64,000 nt of DNA from Rhodospirillaceae bacterium (GTDB lineage Bacteria; Pseudomonadota; Alphaproteobacteria; Rhodospirillales; UBA2165). Positions 18,221-26,055 of this stretch are shown piece after piece; position 1 is the first letter of the stretch, and every line of letters begins with the position of its first letter. The stretch spans positions 35,415 to 99,414 of the forward strand of contig JABIHH010000016.1 in assembly GCA_018649725.1 (NCBI GenBank). The letters are read 5' to 3'. The notes beneath the pieces were generated by a model. The model had not been told where the DNA came from. It saw only the letters and a list, made by a program, of their open reading frames with translations, and made no database searches. The translations under genes and the position numbers were made by a program.

Positions 18221-18901
18221 ATGAGCAACGATCTCGCCAAGCTTTCTCAGCATCTTGACCACAAATTCACGACTCCTGAAACACTCCGCCTAGCGTTGCG
18301 TCATTCCAGCTTGTCAGTTGGTGGTCCAGAAGGCTCCAACGAGCGCTATGAGTTCTTGGGCGACAGGGTATTTGGACTGATCATCGCTGAGATGCTGCTT
18401 GATCGTTTTCCCAATGAGGACGAGGGGGACATTGCCAAACGTCATACAGCGCTGGTTCGCCAAGAAGCCCTGGTCCGTGTCGCAGAAGTTATAGAGCTTG
18501 GTGATTTTATTGAGATGTCCGATGGCGAAGCAGCCAGCGGCGGGCGGGAAAACGATAGCGTGCTGTCTGATTGCTGCGAAGCTGTCATTGCCGCTTTGTA
18601 TATTGATGGTGGCCTTGAAGCGGCGGAGCGCTTTATCACCACCCATTGGCGTGACATGATCGAAGAGACGCCGGAACCGCCAAAAGACTCCAAGACATCC
18701 TTGCAGGAATGGGCTCAGGCGCGGGGGCTTGCCCTGCCGGCCTATGACGAGATCAGCCGAGAAGGACCCGCTCACAAGCCGGTTTTCGTAATCGAGGCAA
18801 GCGTTGAGGGTCGGCCAACTGCCCAAGCTTCCGGCACCTCTAAACGCAAAGCCGAGCAGGAAGCGGCAGAGAAATTATTGGAAGCATTGACGAATGAATG
18901 A
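18221..18901 (+). CDS. rnc: Ribonuclease III
   Basis: 226 residues. The nuclease signature ERYEFLGDRVFGL contains the first Glu/Asp pair and SDCCEAVIAALYIDGG the second acidic pair; the C-terminal dsRNA-binding domain (about 155-225) ends with TSKRKAEQEAAEKLL. Processes rRNA precursors and other double-stranded RNAs. Its end overlaps the era start by 8 bases. Confidence 0.96.
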   Translation: MSNDLAKLSQHLDHKFTTPETLRLALRHSSLSVGGPEGSNERYEFLGDRVFGLIIAEMLLDRFPNEDEGDIAKRHTALVRQEALVRVAEVIELGDFIEMSDGEAASGGRENDSVLSDCCEAVIAALYIDGGLEAAERFITTHWRDMIEETPEPPKDSKTSLQEWAQARGLALPAYDEISREGPAHKPVFVIEASVEGRPTAQASGTSKRKAEQEAAEKLLEALTNE

Positions 18902-19799
18902 CGGATTAGAAACAAGCTGCGGCTTTATTGCCATTTTGGGCGCCCCGAATGTCGGTAAATCTACGCTACTGAACCGCGTCGTCGGCACCAAGGTATCGAT
19001 TGTTTCACCTAAAGTACAAACAACCCGCACCCGGGTCCTTGGCATCGCGCTCGAGGATGACGCGCAAATGATTTTCATCGACACGCCGGGTATTTTTAAG
19101 CCCAAGCGGCGGCTTGATCGGGCGATGGTTGCCGCTGCCTGGGGCGGCGCCGGCGATGCCGATCATGTGGTTCTTTTGGTCGATAGCCAACGCGGCATTA
19201 ATCCTGATACCCAGTCCATCATCGATAAATTAAAACAATCTGAACGCAAAGTGGATTTGGCACTTAACAAAGTCGATTTGGTAGATAAGCAAGATCTCCT
19301 GGCGCTGACTGAAAAGCTTAACGAGTATGGTATATTCGATGAGATTTTTATGATCTCAGCGGTTAAGGGCGACGGCGTTGATGATTTGGTTGCGCATTTG
19401 AAATCGAAACTGCCGGCAGGCCCCTGGCTGTTCCCGGAAGATCAAGTCTCCGATATGCCGATGCGCCTGCTCGCCGCCGAAATCACCCGTGAGAAGCTCT
19501 ATCTTAAACTCCATCAGGAATTGCCTTACGCGACGACAGTTGAAACTGAAACTTGGGAAGAGAAAGACGACGGCAGTGTGCGGATTGAGCAGACCATCTA
19601 TGTCGAACGTGAATCCCAGCGCTCTATCGTGCTCGGCAAAGGCGGCCAGATGATCAAATCCATCGGCGCCGAAAGCCGCCGAGACCTCGCTGAGATACTA
19701 GAAACCCCGGTGCATCTCTTCCTCTTCGTCAAAGTGCGCGAAAAATGGGGTGATGATCCCTCGCGCTACAGCCATTGGGGTCTGGACTTTAACGCTTAG
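18894..19799 (+). CDS. era: GTPase Era
   Basis: 301 residues. Walker A GAPNVGKSTLLN, switch region with VQTTRTRVLGI, G3 DTPGIF and G4 NKVDLV form the GTPase; the C-terminal KH domain contains GKGGQMIKSIGAESR. Era binds 16S rRNA near its 3' end and aids small-subunit maturation. Last gene of the lepB-rnc-era run; a palindromic repeat follows directly. Confidence 0.96.
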   Translation: MNDGLETSCGFIAILGAPNVGKSTLLNRVVGTKVSIVSPKVQTTRTRVLGIALEDDAQMIFIDTPGIFKPKRRLDRAMVAAAWGGAGDADHVVLLVDSQRGINPDTQSIIDKLKQSERKVDLALNKVDLVDKQDLLALTEKLNEYGIFDEIFMISAVKGDGVDDLVAHLKSKLPAGPWLFPEDQVSDMPMRLLAAEITREKLYLKLHQELPYATTVETETWEEKDDGSVRIEQTIYVERESQRSIVLGKGGQMIKSIGAESRRDLAEILETPVHLFLFVKVREKWGDDPSRYSHWGLDFNA

Positions 19800-19813
19800 A
19801 ATTAAAACGCCAC

Positions 19814-19884
19814 CGTCATTCTGACATAGTCAGAATCCAGTCTTCTTCGAACAGCTCTGGATCCTGAACAAGTTCAGGATGACA
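19814..19884. repeat. Composite palindromic repeat, copy 1
   Basis: Two hairpins: ATTCTGAC-ATA-GTCAGAAT (19818-19836) and ATCCTGAAC-AA-GTTCAGGAT (19861-19880), with the whole unit bounded by GTCAT (19815-19819) and ATGAC (19879-19883). The same design recurs at 25953-26043. Similar TGGATCC...GGATGAC palindromes are, from memory, abundant in intergenic DNA of alphaproteobacteria. It sits between convergent era and a VOC gene and might also serve as a terminator. Confidence 0.75.
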
Positions 19885-19921
19885 GCGAATAGTTAACTGA
19901 CACCGAAATGTACTTCAACGC

Positions 19922-20464
19922 TTAAGCCATACGTGCTCTAAGCTCAGCCGATCGATCTTCAGCCGTCATAAAGCCAGTATTGGCGCGGCACGTGGCCTCG
20001 GTTTCTTGGCGTATCTGATCGCTGGGTTTATCAAGATCCAGTGCATCACTATAGGGCTGCGGCACATACCACGGTGTGTGCGTGTAGACTTCGATTTTAT
20101 TACCTTCAGGATCGAGAAAGTAAACTGACCAGGCATTGCCGTGACAACGCGGTCTAATCTCGGTGGCCTGAGCCGTCTCAGCCCGGCTTTTAATCACCTG
20201 GACGTCTTCCAGCGTATCGACATAAAAAGAGATCTGCTGAGTGACCGAGAAGTCATCCTTTTCCGGGCGGCCCGGCACCAAAACAATTTCGTGGTGCTCG
20301 ATCGGATCACTGGATAGAAACGTGTAGTGAATGCCATTGGTTGGGTGGACACCTTCATCGGTGATAATCAGTCCTAAGACCTTGGTGTAGAAATCGAGCA
20401 TCTCTGGCACATCTTTACAAAAAATTGCCGAATGAGACAGCTTAGCGCGTGGTTTTGATGACAT
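19922..20464 (-). CDS. VOC family protein, extradiol dioxygenase/glyoxalase-like
   Basis: 180 residues. Paired beta-alpha-beta-beta-beta modules. LSHSAIFCKDVPEMLDFYT at the start has the first metal His; EHHEIVLVPG offers histidines in the middle, and FLDPEGNKIEVYTHTPW the final Glu. The layout suggests a metal-dependent ring-cleaving or isomerising enzyme; substrate unknown. The frame extends to 20548, but ATG 20464 has GGGGGA five bases upstream. It is divergent from a GMC oxidoreductase; the two may serve one catabolic pathway. Confidence 0.85.
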   Translation of the reverse strand: MSSKPRAKLSHSAIFCKDVPEMLDFYTKVLGLIITDEGVHPTNGIHYTFLSSDPIEHHEIVLVPGRPEKDDFSVTQQISFYVDTLEDVQVIKSRAETAQATEIRPRCHGNAWSVYFLDPEGNKIEVYTHTPWYVPQPYSDALDLDKPSDQIRQETEATCRANTGFMTAEDRSAELRARMA

Positions 20465-20585
20465 AATTTCCCCCATTTTTATCGAATTACATTTGTAAAT
20501 AGACCGAATATGGCAGGTAAGGAGCCGCCTAACTTTGACCGTCATCAAGAGTTGATAGCAGGCTAAATCTCTATAAACTAATGCT

Positions 20586-22184
20586 ATGAATTCTTATGAT
20601 TATATCATAGTCGGCGCAGGCTCGGCGGGTTGCGTTCTTGCCAACCGGCTGAGTGAAAATCCTAAGCATAAAGTGCTGTTATTGGAAGCCGGCAAGAAAG
20701 ATCGTCATCCGTTCATCCAGATCCCGCTCGCCATGCCACTGGTCTCCAACAGTCCGAAATTCTTATGGGACATCGCGACGGAGCCAGAAGCAGCTTGCAA
20801 TGATCGGGTGTTTACACCGCCGCGCGGTAAAGTGTTGGGCGGAACCTCATCGGTCAATGCGATGATCTATGCCCGCGGCCATCCCAAAGACTTTGATCAA
20901 TGGCAACGGTCTGGCCTGACCGGCTGGGGGTACAAGGATGTCTTGCCCTATTTTAAGCGCTCTGAAAGCAACTGGCGCGGCGAGACAGAATTTCATGGTG
21001 GCGCTGGACCACTTGGCATTTCTCAGGCAGGTGTGGTCAATCCCATGCACGACATGCTTTGTGAGGCTGCCCACAAACTTGATCTGCCGGTTACCGAAGA
21101 TTTCAATGGGGCTCAACCAGAAGGCCTTGCCATTCCAGATATGACGATTAAACGTGGGCGGCGCTCATCAACTTCACGTACTTTCCTGAGCCAAGCGCGC
21201 AAGCGCACAAACTTGCATGTCCTAACCGAAGCCCGGGCTCACAAAGTCATCGTCGAGGAGAATATTGCAATTGGCGTGCAATATGAGCGCGGAGGACAAA
21301 TCCAGATCGCGCAAGCAAACAGCGAGGTTATACTCGCAGGCGGCACCTACAATTCCCCGCAATTATTATTGCTATCCGGTATTGGCCCGGCCGAGGAGTT
21401 AGTCGAGCTCGGTATAGATCTGGTTGCGGATCGCACGGAGGTTGGCAGTAACCTGCAAGAACATGCCAATGCTTTTTTGGATTTTGATCTCTCGCAGCCG
21501 ATATCTTTGAATAATGATCTCCGCTTAGATCGGCTATCGATGTCCGCGATTAGGTGGCAGCTCTTTGGCACTGGACCGCTGGCTGATTTCCCTATCTCAT
21601 CGGCAGGATTCTTTCGGGTGCATGAGCACAGCGACGTTCCAGACATTGAAACATTGGCGATTCCAATCTGGCAGGATCAGCGACCCTGGATCCCCGGCAT
21701 TCAACGCCCGCTAGCGCATCGGTATTCTATGCGGGTGGCCCAACTCCACCCGCGCAGTCGAGGTCGCGTTAGTTTGCATTCTGCCAATCCAATGGCCTCA
21801 CCGAAAATTCAATGGAACCTGATGGCGGATGAGTATGACCTGATCACCCTCCGCGAAGGCGTTAAGCTGATCCGCCGCATGTATGCGCAATCACCGTTAA
21901 AAGACGTGGTGGCAAAGGAAGTCAGCCCCGGTATAGACGTCGCTTCAGATGCGGCGCTTGATGACTGGCTGCGGGAAAATTGCACAACGGCTCAGCATCC
22001 CGCCAGTTCTTGCCGCATGGGGACTGATGATAACTCAGTCGTCGATGGCGAGTTGAAGGTGAGGGGCGTCGATCGCCTGCGCGTCGCCGATTGCTCCATC
22101 ATGCCGTTTGTCATAGGTGGTAACACCAACGCGCCGACGCTCATGATTGCTGAAAAAGCATCAGATTTTATATTAGGCAATTAG
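20586..22184 (+). CDS. GMC-family FAD oxidoreductase (choline/alcohol dehydrogenase-like)
   Basis: 532 residues. The N-terminal FAD site is [16 protein letters not shown], with [18 protein letters not shown] as the first GMC signature; the second is around residue 255 ([17 protein letters not shown]). The C-terminal active site has the His in [12 protein letters not shown] and the Asn in [15 protein letters not shown]. Family members oxidise primary alcohols such as choline or medium-chain alcohols; BetA itself cannot be assigned because no bet genes are nearby. Divergent from the VOC gene. Confidence 0.9.
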   Translation: MNSYDYIIVGAGSAGCVLANRLSENPKHKVLLLEAGKKDRHPFIQIPLAMPLVSNSPKFLWDIATEPEAACNDRVFTPPRGKVLGGTSSVNAMIYARGHPKDFDQWQRSGLTGWGYKDVLPYFKRSESNWRGETEFHGGAGPLGISQAGVVNPMHDMLCEAAHKLDLPVTEDFNGAQPEGLAIPDMTIKRGRRSSTSRTFLSQARKRTNLHVLTEARAHKVIVEENIAIGVQYERGGQIQIAQANSEVILAGGTYNSPQLLLLSGIGPAEELVELGIDLVADRTEVGSNLQEHANAFLDFDLSQPISLNNDLRLDRLSMSAIRWQLFGTGPLADFPISSAGFFRVHEHSDVPDIETLAIPIWQDQRPWIPGIQRPLAHRYSMRVAQLHPRSRGRVSLHSANPMASPKIQWNLMADEYDLITLREGVKLIRRMYAQSPLKDVVAKEVSPGIDVASDAALDDWLRENCTTAQHPASSCRMGTDDNSVVDGELKVRGVDRLRVADCSIMPFVIGGNTNAPTLMIAEKASDFILGN

Positions 22185-22249
22185 GCTAAGTAACTCTGGC
22201 GATATTTGACCTCTTTGCGGGGGCTTTTAAATCCGTATAAACTCGGCCG

Positions 22250-22996
22250 ATGAATTGGTCTGATATTGGTATCGTTTTATCTGCAAAAAAGCACGGCGAA
22301 GGCTCGGCGATTGTCTCGCTGATGACGCCGGAGCATGGCCGCCATGCGGGGTTGGTGCGGGGCGGCAGTGGTAAGCGGGCGCGGGGCATTTATGAGGCCG
22401 GTAATCTGGTCTCTGTTGACTGGCAGGCAAGGATTGAAGAGCATTTGGGGACGTTTAGATGTGAGCTCCTGAAACCTCAAGCCGCGCTCTATTTAGATGA
22501 TTCTCTTCGCCTGGCAGGTTTGTCATCGGCCTGCGCCGTGCTCGAGATGGCGCTGCCGGAGCGTGAATCTCATCCCGAGATCTACGAATCACTTTTCAAT
22601 TTTATCGCAAACCTGGAATCGGAGACCTGGCTCGAGGACTATGTGCACTGGGAAATTGACTTGCTGGCAGATCTGGGATTTGGTCTGGATCTGACATCCT
22701 GCGCCTCTACCGGACAAAGTGATGAGCTTATTTATGTCTCGCCAAAATCCGGCCAAGCGGTCTCAACAACCGCCGGAGAACCGTATAAAGACAAGCTCTT
22801 AGCGCTCCCTGGCTTCCTGCAAGAGGCGGTCGAAACACCTGCGAAAATTGACTTTGAAGCGATTTTTCAAGGCCTCAATCTCACCAGCTATTTCATGGAT
22901 CGTAACGTCTTTATCCATAGTAAAAATGGTGCACCGCCTGCCCGAACTCGACTGGTTGACCGGGTAAAGCAAAAGCATACACTATCTGGTAATTGA
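22250..22996 (+). CDS. recO: DNA repair protein RecO
   Basis: 248 residues. N-terminal OB fold (about 1-80: GIVLSAKKHGEGSAIVSLMTPEHGRHAGLVRGG) and a helical C-terminal region with DLLADLGFGLDLTSCASTG. It loads RecA with RecR in gap repair. The zinc-finger cysteines found in some RecO proteins are not conserved here, which is usual in alphaproteobacteria. parC begins 24 bases later, the usual recO-parC pair. Confidence 0.93.
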   Translation: MNWSDIGIVLSAKKHGEGSAIVSLMTPEHGRHAGLVRGGSGKRARGIYEAGNLVSVDWQARIEEHLGTFRCELLKPQAALYLDDSLRLAGLSSACAVLEMALPERESHPEIYESLFNFIANLESETWLEDYVHWEIDLLADLGFGLDLTSCASTGQSDELIYVSPKSGQAVSTTAGEPYKDKLLALPGFLQEAVETPAKIDFEAIFQGLNLTSYFMDRNVFIHSKNGAPPARTRLVDRVKQKHTLSGN

Positions 22997-23020
22997 CCAG
23001 CTAAATTCACGGGAACAACA

Positions 23021-25267
23021 ATGAACGCAACGACGAAATCCGCAGGCCCAACTGGGCCGACTGGTGATATTCGAGATACCCGTCTCGCTGATGCCATCAG
23101 CGAACGCTATTTGTCTTACGCTCTTTCGATCATTATGTCGCGCTCATTGCCGGATGTGAGAGATGGCCTAAAGCCCGTTCACCGGCGGCTGTTATTTGCG
23201 ATGCGCCAGCTTAAGCTTGATCCCGATCAGGGCTATAAAAAATGTGCTCGGGTAATCGGTGACGTCATTGGTAAATACCATCCCCATGGCGATCAATCTG
23301 TCTATAACGCGCTGGTCCGTTTGGCGCAGGAATTTGCCGTCCGCTATCCACTGGTTGATGGCCAAGGTAATTTTGGCAATATCGATGGCGATAACCCGGC
23401 TGCCATGCGCTATACCGAAGCCCGTATGACAGAAGTCGCGACAGCCATCTTAGAAGGCATCGATGAAGACTCGGTTGATTTCAGAGAGACCTATGACGGC
23501 GAAGATAAAGAGCCGATCGTTATGCCGTCGTCGATACCCAATCTTTTGGCCAATGGCGCCGAGGGTATTGCTGTTGGAATGGCGTGTAGCATTCCGCCGC
23601 ATAATCTGGAAGAACTTTGCACGGCACTGATCCATCTGATCAAATTTCCCAATGCGATAATTGGCAAGCTTGTCGATATGGTACCGGGCCCGGATTTTCC
23701 GACCGGCGGTATTTTGGTCGAAGATGCAGACGTTATTGCAGCAGCCTACAAAACCGGACGCGGTGGCTTTCGCGTTCGTGCACGCTGGGAAGTGGAAAAA
23801 CTCAAGCGCGGCCAGTATCAAATCATTATCACTGAAATTCCCTACCAAATTCAAAAATCCCGGCTGATTGAGAAAATTGCTGAGCTCTTGATCGCCCGGA
23901 AATTACCATTTTTGGATGATATCAGGGACGAATCCGCTGAAGATATCCGCATCGTCCTGGAGCCTAAAAACCGCACCATTGAGCCAGAAATGCTGATGGA
24001 GCAAATGTTCAAGCTAACCGAATTAGAATCCCGTTTTAGCATGAATATGAATGTGCTTGATGCCGATAACACACCACGCGTGATGAATTTGCGGGAAGTT
24101 CTAACTGCCTTCTTAGATCACCGCCACGAAGTCCTGATGAGGCGCACCAAATTCCGGCTCCGTAAAATTGAAAACCGGATGGAAATGTTGGAAGGCTACC
24201 TGATAGCCTATCTCAACCTGGATGAAGTCATTCGGATCATCCGTGAAGAGGATGACGCTAAGGCTAGCTTGATTAAGAAATTCAAGCTCACCGAAAATCA
24301 GGCCGAAGCGATCCTCAATATGCGGTTGCGGTCTTTGCGCAAACTTGAAGAGATTGAAATTAAAAGCGAGCACGATGCGCTCAAGAAAGAGCGGGCCGGG
24401 CTGAATAAGCTGATAAAAGATAAAGATCTACGCTGGAAGAACATTTCCGCTGAAATCGCTGAGACCAAAAAGAAATTCTCAGCCAAAGCAAATCCAGCTT
24501 ACAAACGGCGGACCGAGATCACGTCTGCCCCAGAAATTATCGACATACCCGTAGATGCCTTTATCGAGAAAGAGCCGGTAACCGTGGTTTTCTCTGAAAA
24601 AGGCTGGATCAAAGCGGCTAAAGGTCATGTCGATCTCGACGCAGAGGTTAAATACAAAGACGGTGATCGCGCCAAATTCATCATGCATGCAGAAACCACA
24701 GATAAGCTGCTGCTGTTTGCCACCAACGGGCGCTTTTATACGATTCCATGCGATAAATTACCAGGCGGCAGGGGCTTTGGTGAGCCGGTTCGCCTGATGA
24801 TCGATCTTGGCAATGAGCACGATATCATTGGTCTTTTCCTCTATAAGCCTGAGGTCAAATACCTGACCGCTTCCAATGCCGGGCGGGGCTTTATTGTTAA
24901 ATCGGAAGACGTGATTGCTCAAACCAAGGGCGGCAAGCAAATTCTCAACGTCAAAGCAGATGATGAAGCGTCTGCAATTTGTGTTGTTGAAGGTGATAGC
25001 GTTGCGGTCATTGGCGATAACAGAAAGCTCCTGTTATTCCCCTTAGATGAAGTGCCGGAAATGACGCGCGGACGCGGGGTTATCTTGCAGCGCTACAAAG
25101 ATGGTGGTTTGCGTGACATCAAGACCTTCACCAAAGCAGAAGGACTTTCTTGGAAAACAGGAGATAAAACCCGCACTGAAACCGATCTCATGGCCTGGGA
25201 GGGCAAGCGTGCTCAGGCAGGTCGCCTACCACCGAAAGGTTTCTCCAGAAGCAATAAATTCTCCTAG
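23021..25267 (+). CDS. parC: DNA topoisomerase IV subunit A
   Basis: 748 residues. Breakage-reunion domain with [24 protein letters not shown] at the start and catalytic Tyr in [11 protein letters not shown] (about residue 130); the C-terminal beta-pinwheel (about 500-735) is short as in ParC rather than GyrA and lacks an obvious GyrA box. Decatenates replicated chromosomes together with ParE. The positions matching E. coli ParC Ser80 and Glu84 are Gln and Asn ([10 protein letters not shown]). Confidence 0.95.
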   Translation: MNATTKSAGPTGPTGDIRDTRLADAISERYLSYALSIIMSRSLPDVRDGLKPVHRRLLFAMRQLKLDPDQGYKKCARVIGDVIGKYHPHGDQSVYNALVRLAQEFAVRYPLVDGQGNFGNIDGDNPAAMRYTEARMTEVATAILEGIDEDSVDFRETYDGEDKEPIVMPSSIPNLLANGAEGIAVGMACSIPPHNLEELCTALIHLIKFPNAIIGKLVDMVPGPDFPTGGILVEDADVIAAAYKTGRGGFRVRARWEVEKLKRGQYQIIITEIPYQIQKSRLIEKIAELLIARKLPFLDDIRDESAEDIRIVLEPKNRTIEPEMLMEQMFKLTELESRFSMNMNVLDADNTPRVMNLREVLTAFLDHRHEVLMRRTKFRLRKIENRMEMLEGYLIAYLNLDEVIRIIREEDDAKASLIKKFKLTENQAEAILNMRLRSLRKLEEIEIKSEHDALKKERAGLNKLIKDKDLRWKNISAEIAETKKKFSAKANPAYKRRTEITSAPEIIDIPVDAFIEKEPVTVVFSEKGWIKAAKGHVDLDAEVKYKDGDRAKFIMHAETTDKLLLFATNGRFYTIPCDKLPGGRGFGEPVRLMIDLGNEHDIIGLFLYKPEVKYLTASNAGRGFIVKSEDVIAQTKGGKQILNVKADDEASAICVVEGDSVAVIGDNRKLLLFPLDEVPEMTRGRGVILQRYKDGGLRDIKTFTKAEGLSWKTGDKTRTETDLMAWEGKRAQAGRLPPKGFSRSNKFS

Positions 25268-25348
25268 AGGCTATTGATTTTTCTATGATTTTTGCATGCG
25301 ACCTGCTATGTAGGCGGCAATTGAATAGCATTTAAAGGACCTAATTGG

Positions 25349-25942
25349 ATGAATCAGGTAACTTCGTACAGCCAACCAACTATGCTCGATGCTTTAGTCC
25401 CAAGCTCTGCTAATAGCTGGCCCTATAAGCTGTTTTTAGCATTGGCTGGAACAGCACTTTTGACGCTATCGGCTAAAATTCAAGTGCCGTTTTATCCTGT
25501 ACCCATGACCATGCAGACTTTTGCCGTTCTCGTTATTGGCATGGCGTTTGGCTGGAAACTTGGTGGTTTAACTGTTTTGGCTTATCTACTCGAAGGCGCT
25601 GTGGGTTTACCCGTATTCGCCGGCACACCGGTTAAGGGCATTGGCCTTGCTTATATGGCAGGCCCTACCGGCGGTTACCTCGTTGGTTTCCTAGTCTCTG
25701 CATTGACCGTGGGTTATCTGGCCGAGAAGGGCTTTGATCGTTCGGTTGTCACGACGCTCATCGCCATGGTGATCGGCACAGCTCTGATCTTTTTGTGCGG
25801 CTATGTGTGGCTTTCCGGTCTAATCGGCTTGGAAAAAGCTTTTCAGTTCGGCGTATTACCCTTTGTCTGGGGCGCTGTGTTTAAAATAGCCTTGGCAGCG
25901 GCCATCTTGCCGCTCTGCTGGAAATTACTTAAACGCTCTTAA
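25349..25942 (+). CDS. bioY: Biotin transporter BioY
   Basis: 197 residues with five or six transmembrane helices. IQVPFYPVPMTMQTFAVL and the GxxxYLLEGAVGLPVFAG region are the BioY substrate-binding (S component) signatures. It takes up biotin, alone or with the energy-coupling-factor ATPases, which are not in this window. No BioR-type operator was recognised upstream. A palindromic repeat follows the stop. Confidence 0.93.
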   Translation: MNQVTSYSQPTMLDALVPSSANSWPYKLFLALAGTALLTLSAKIQVPFYPVPMTMQTFAVLVIGMAFGWKLGGLTVLAYLLEGAVGLPVFAGTPVKGIGLAYMAGPTGGYLVGFLVSALTVGYLAEKGFDRSVVTTLIAMVIGTALIFLCGYVWLSGLIGLEKAFQFGVLPFVWGAVFKIALAAAILPLCWKLLKRS

Positions 25943-25952
25943 AACCACTCAG

Positions 25953-26043
25953 CCGTCATTCTGACGAAAGTCAGAATCCAGAATATCTTAGACACGTCTT
26001 CTCTCTTGCAAGACTGGATCCCGGATCAAGTCCGGGATGACGA
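25953..26043. repeat. Composite palindromic repeat, copy 2
   Basis: First hairpin ATTCTGAC-GAAA-GTCAGAAT (25958-25977), second ATCCCGGA-TCAAG-TCCGGGAT (26018-26038), outer GTCAT (25955-25959) and ATGAC (26037-26041). Same plan as 19814-19884; the first arm is identical, the second differs, and the 40-base centre between arms is unrelated and longer. Lies between bioY and the convergent TRAP permease gene. Confidence 0.75.
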
Positions 26044-26055
26044 ACTTGTGGAGGG

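Noticed and set aside
17681..18262. 193-residue minus-strand frame across lepB and the rnc start
   Set aside because: Antisense shadow of two well-supported genes with no protein-like motif.
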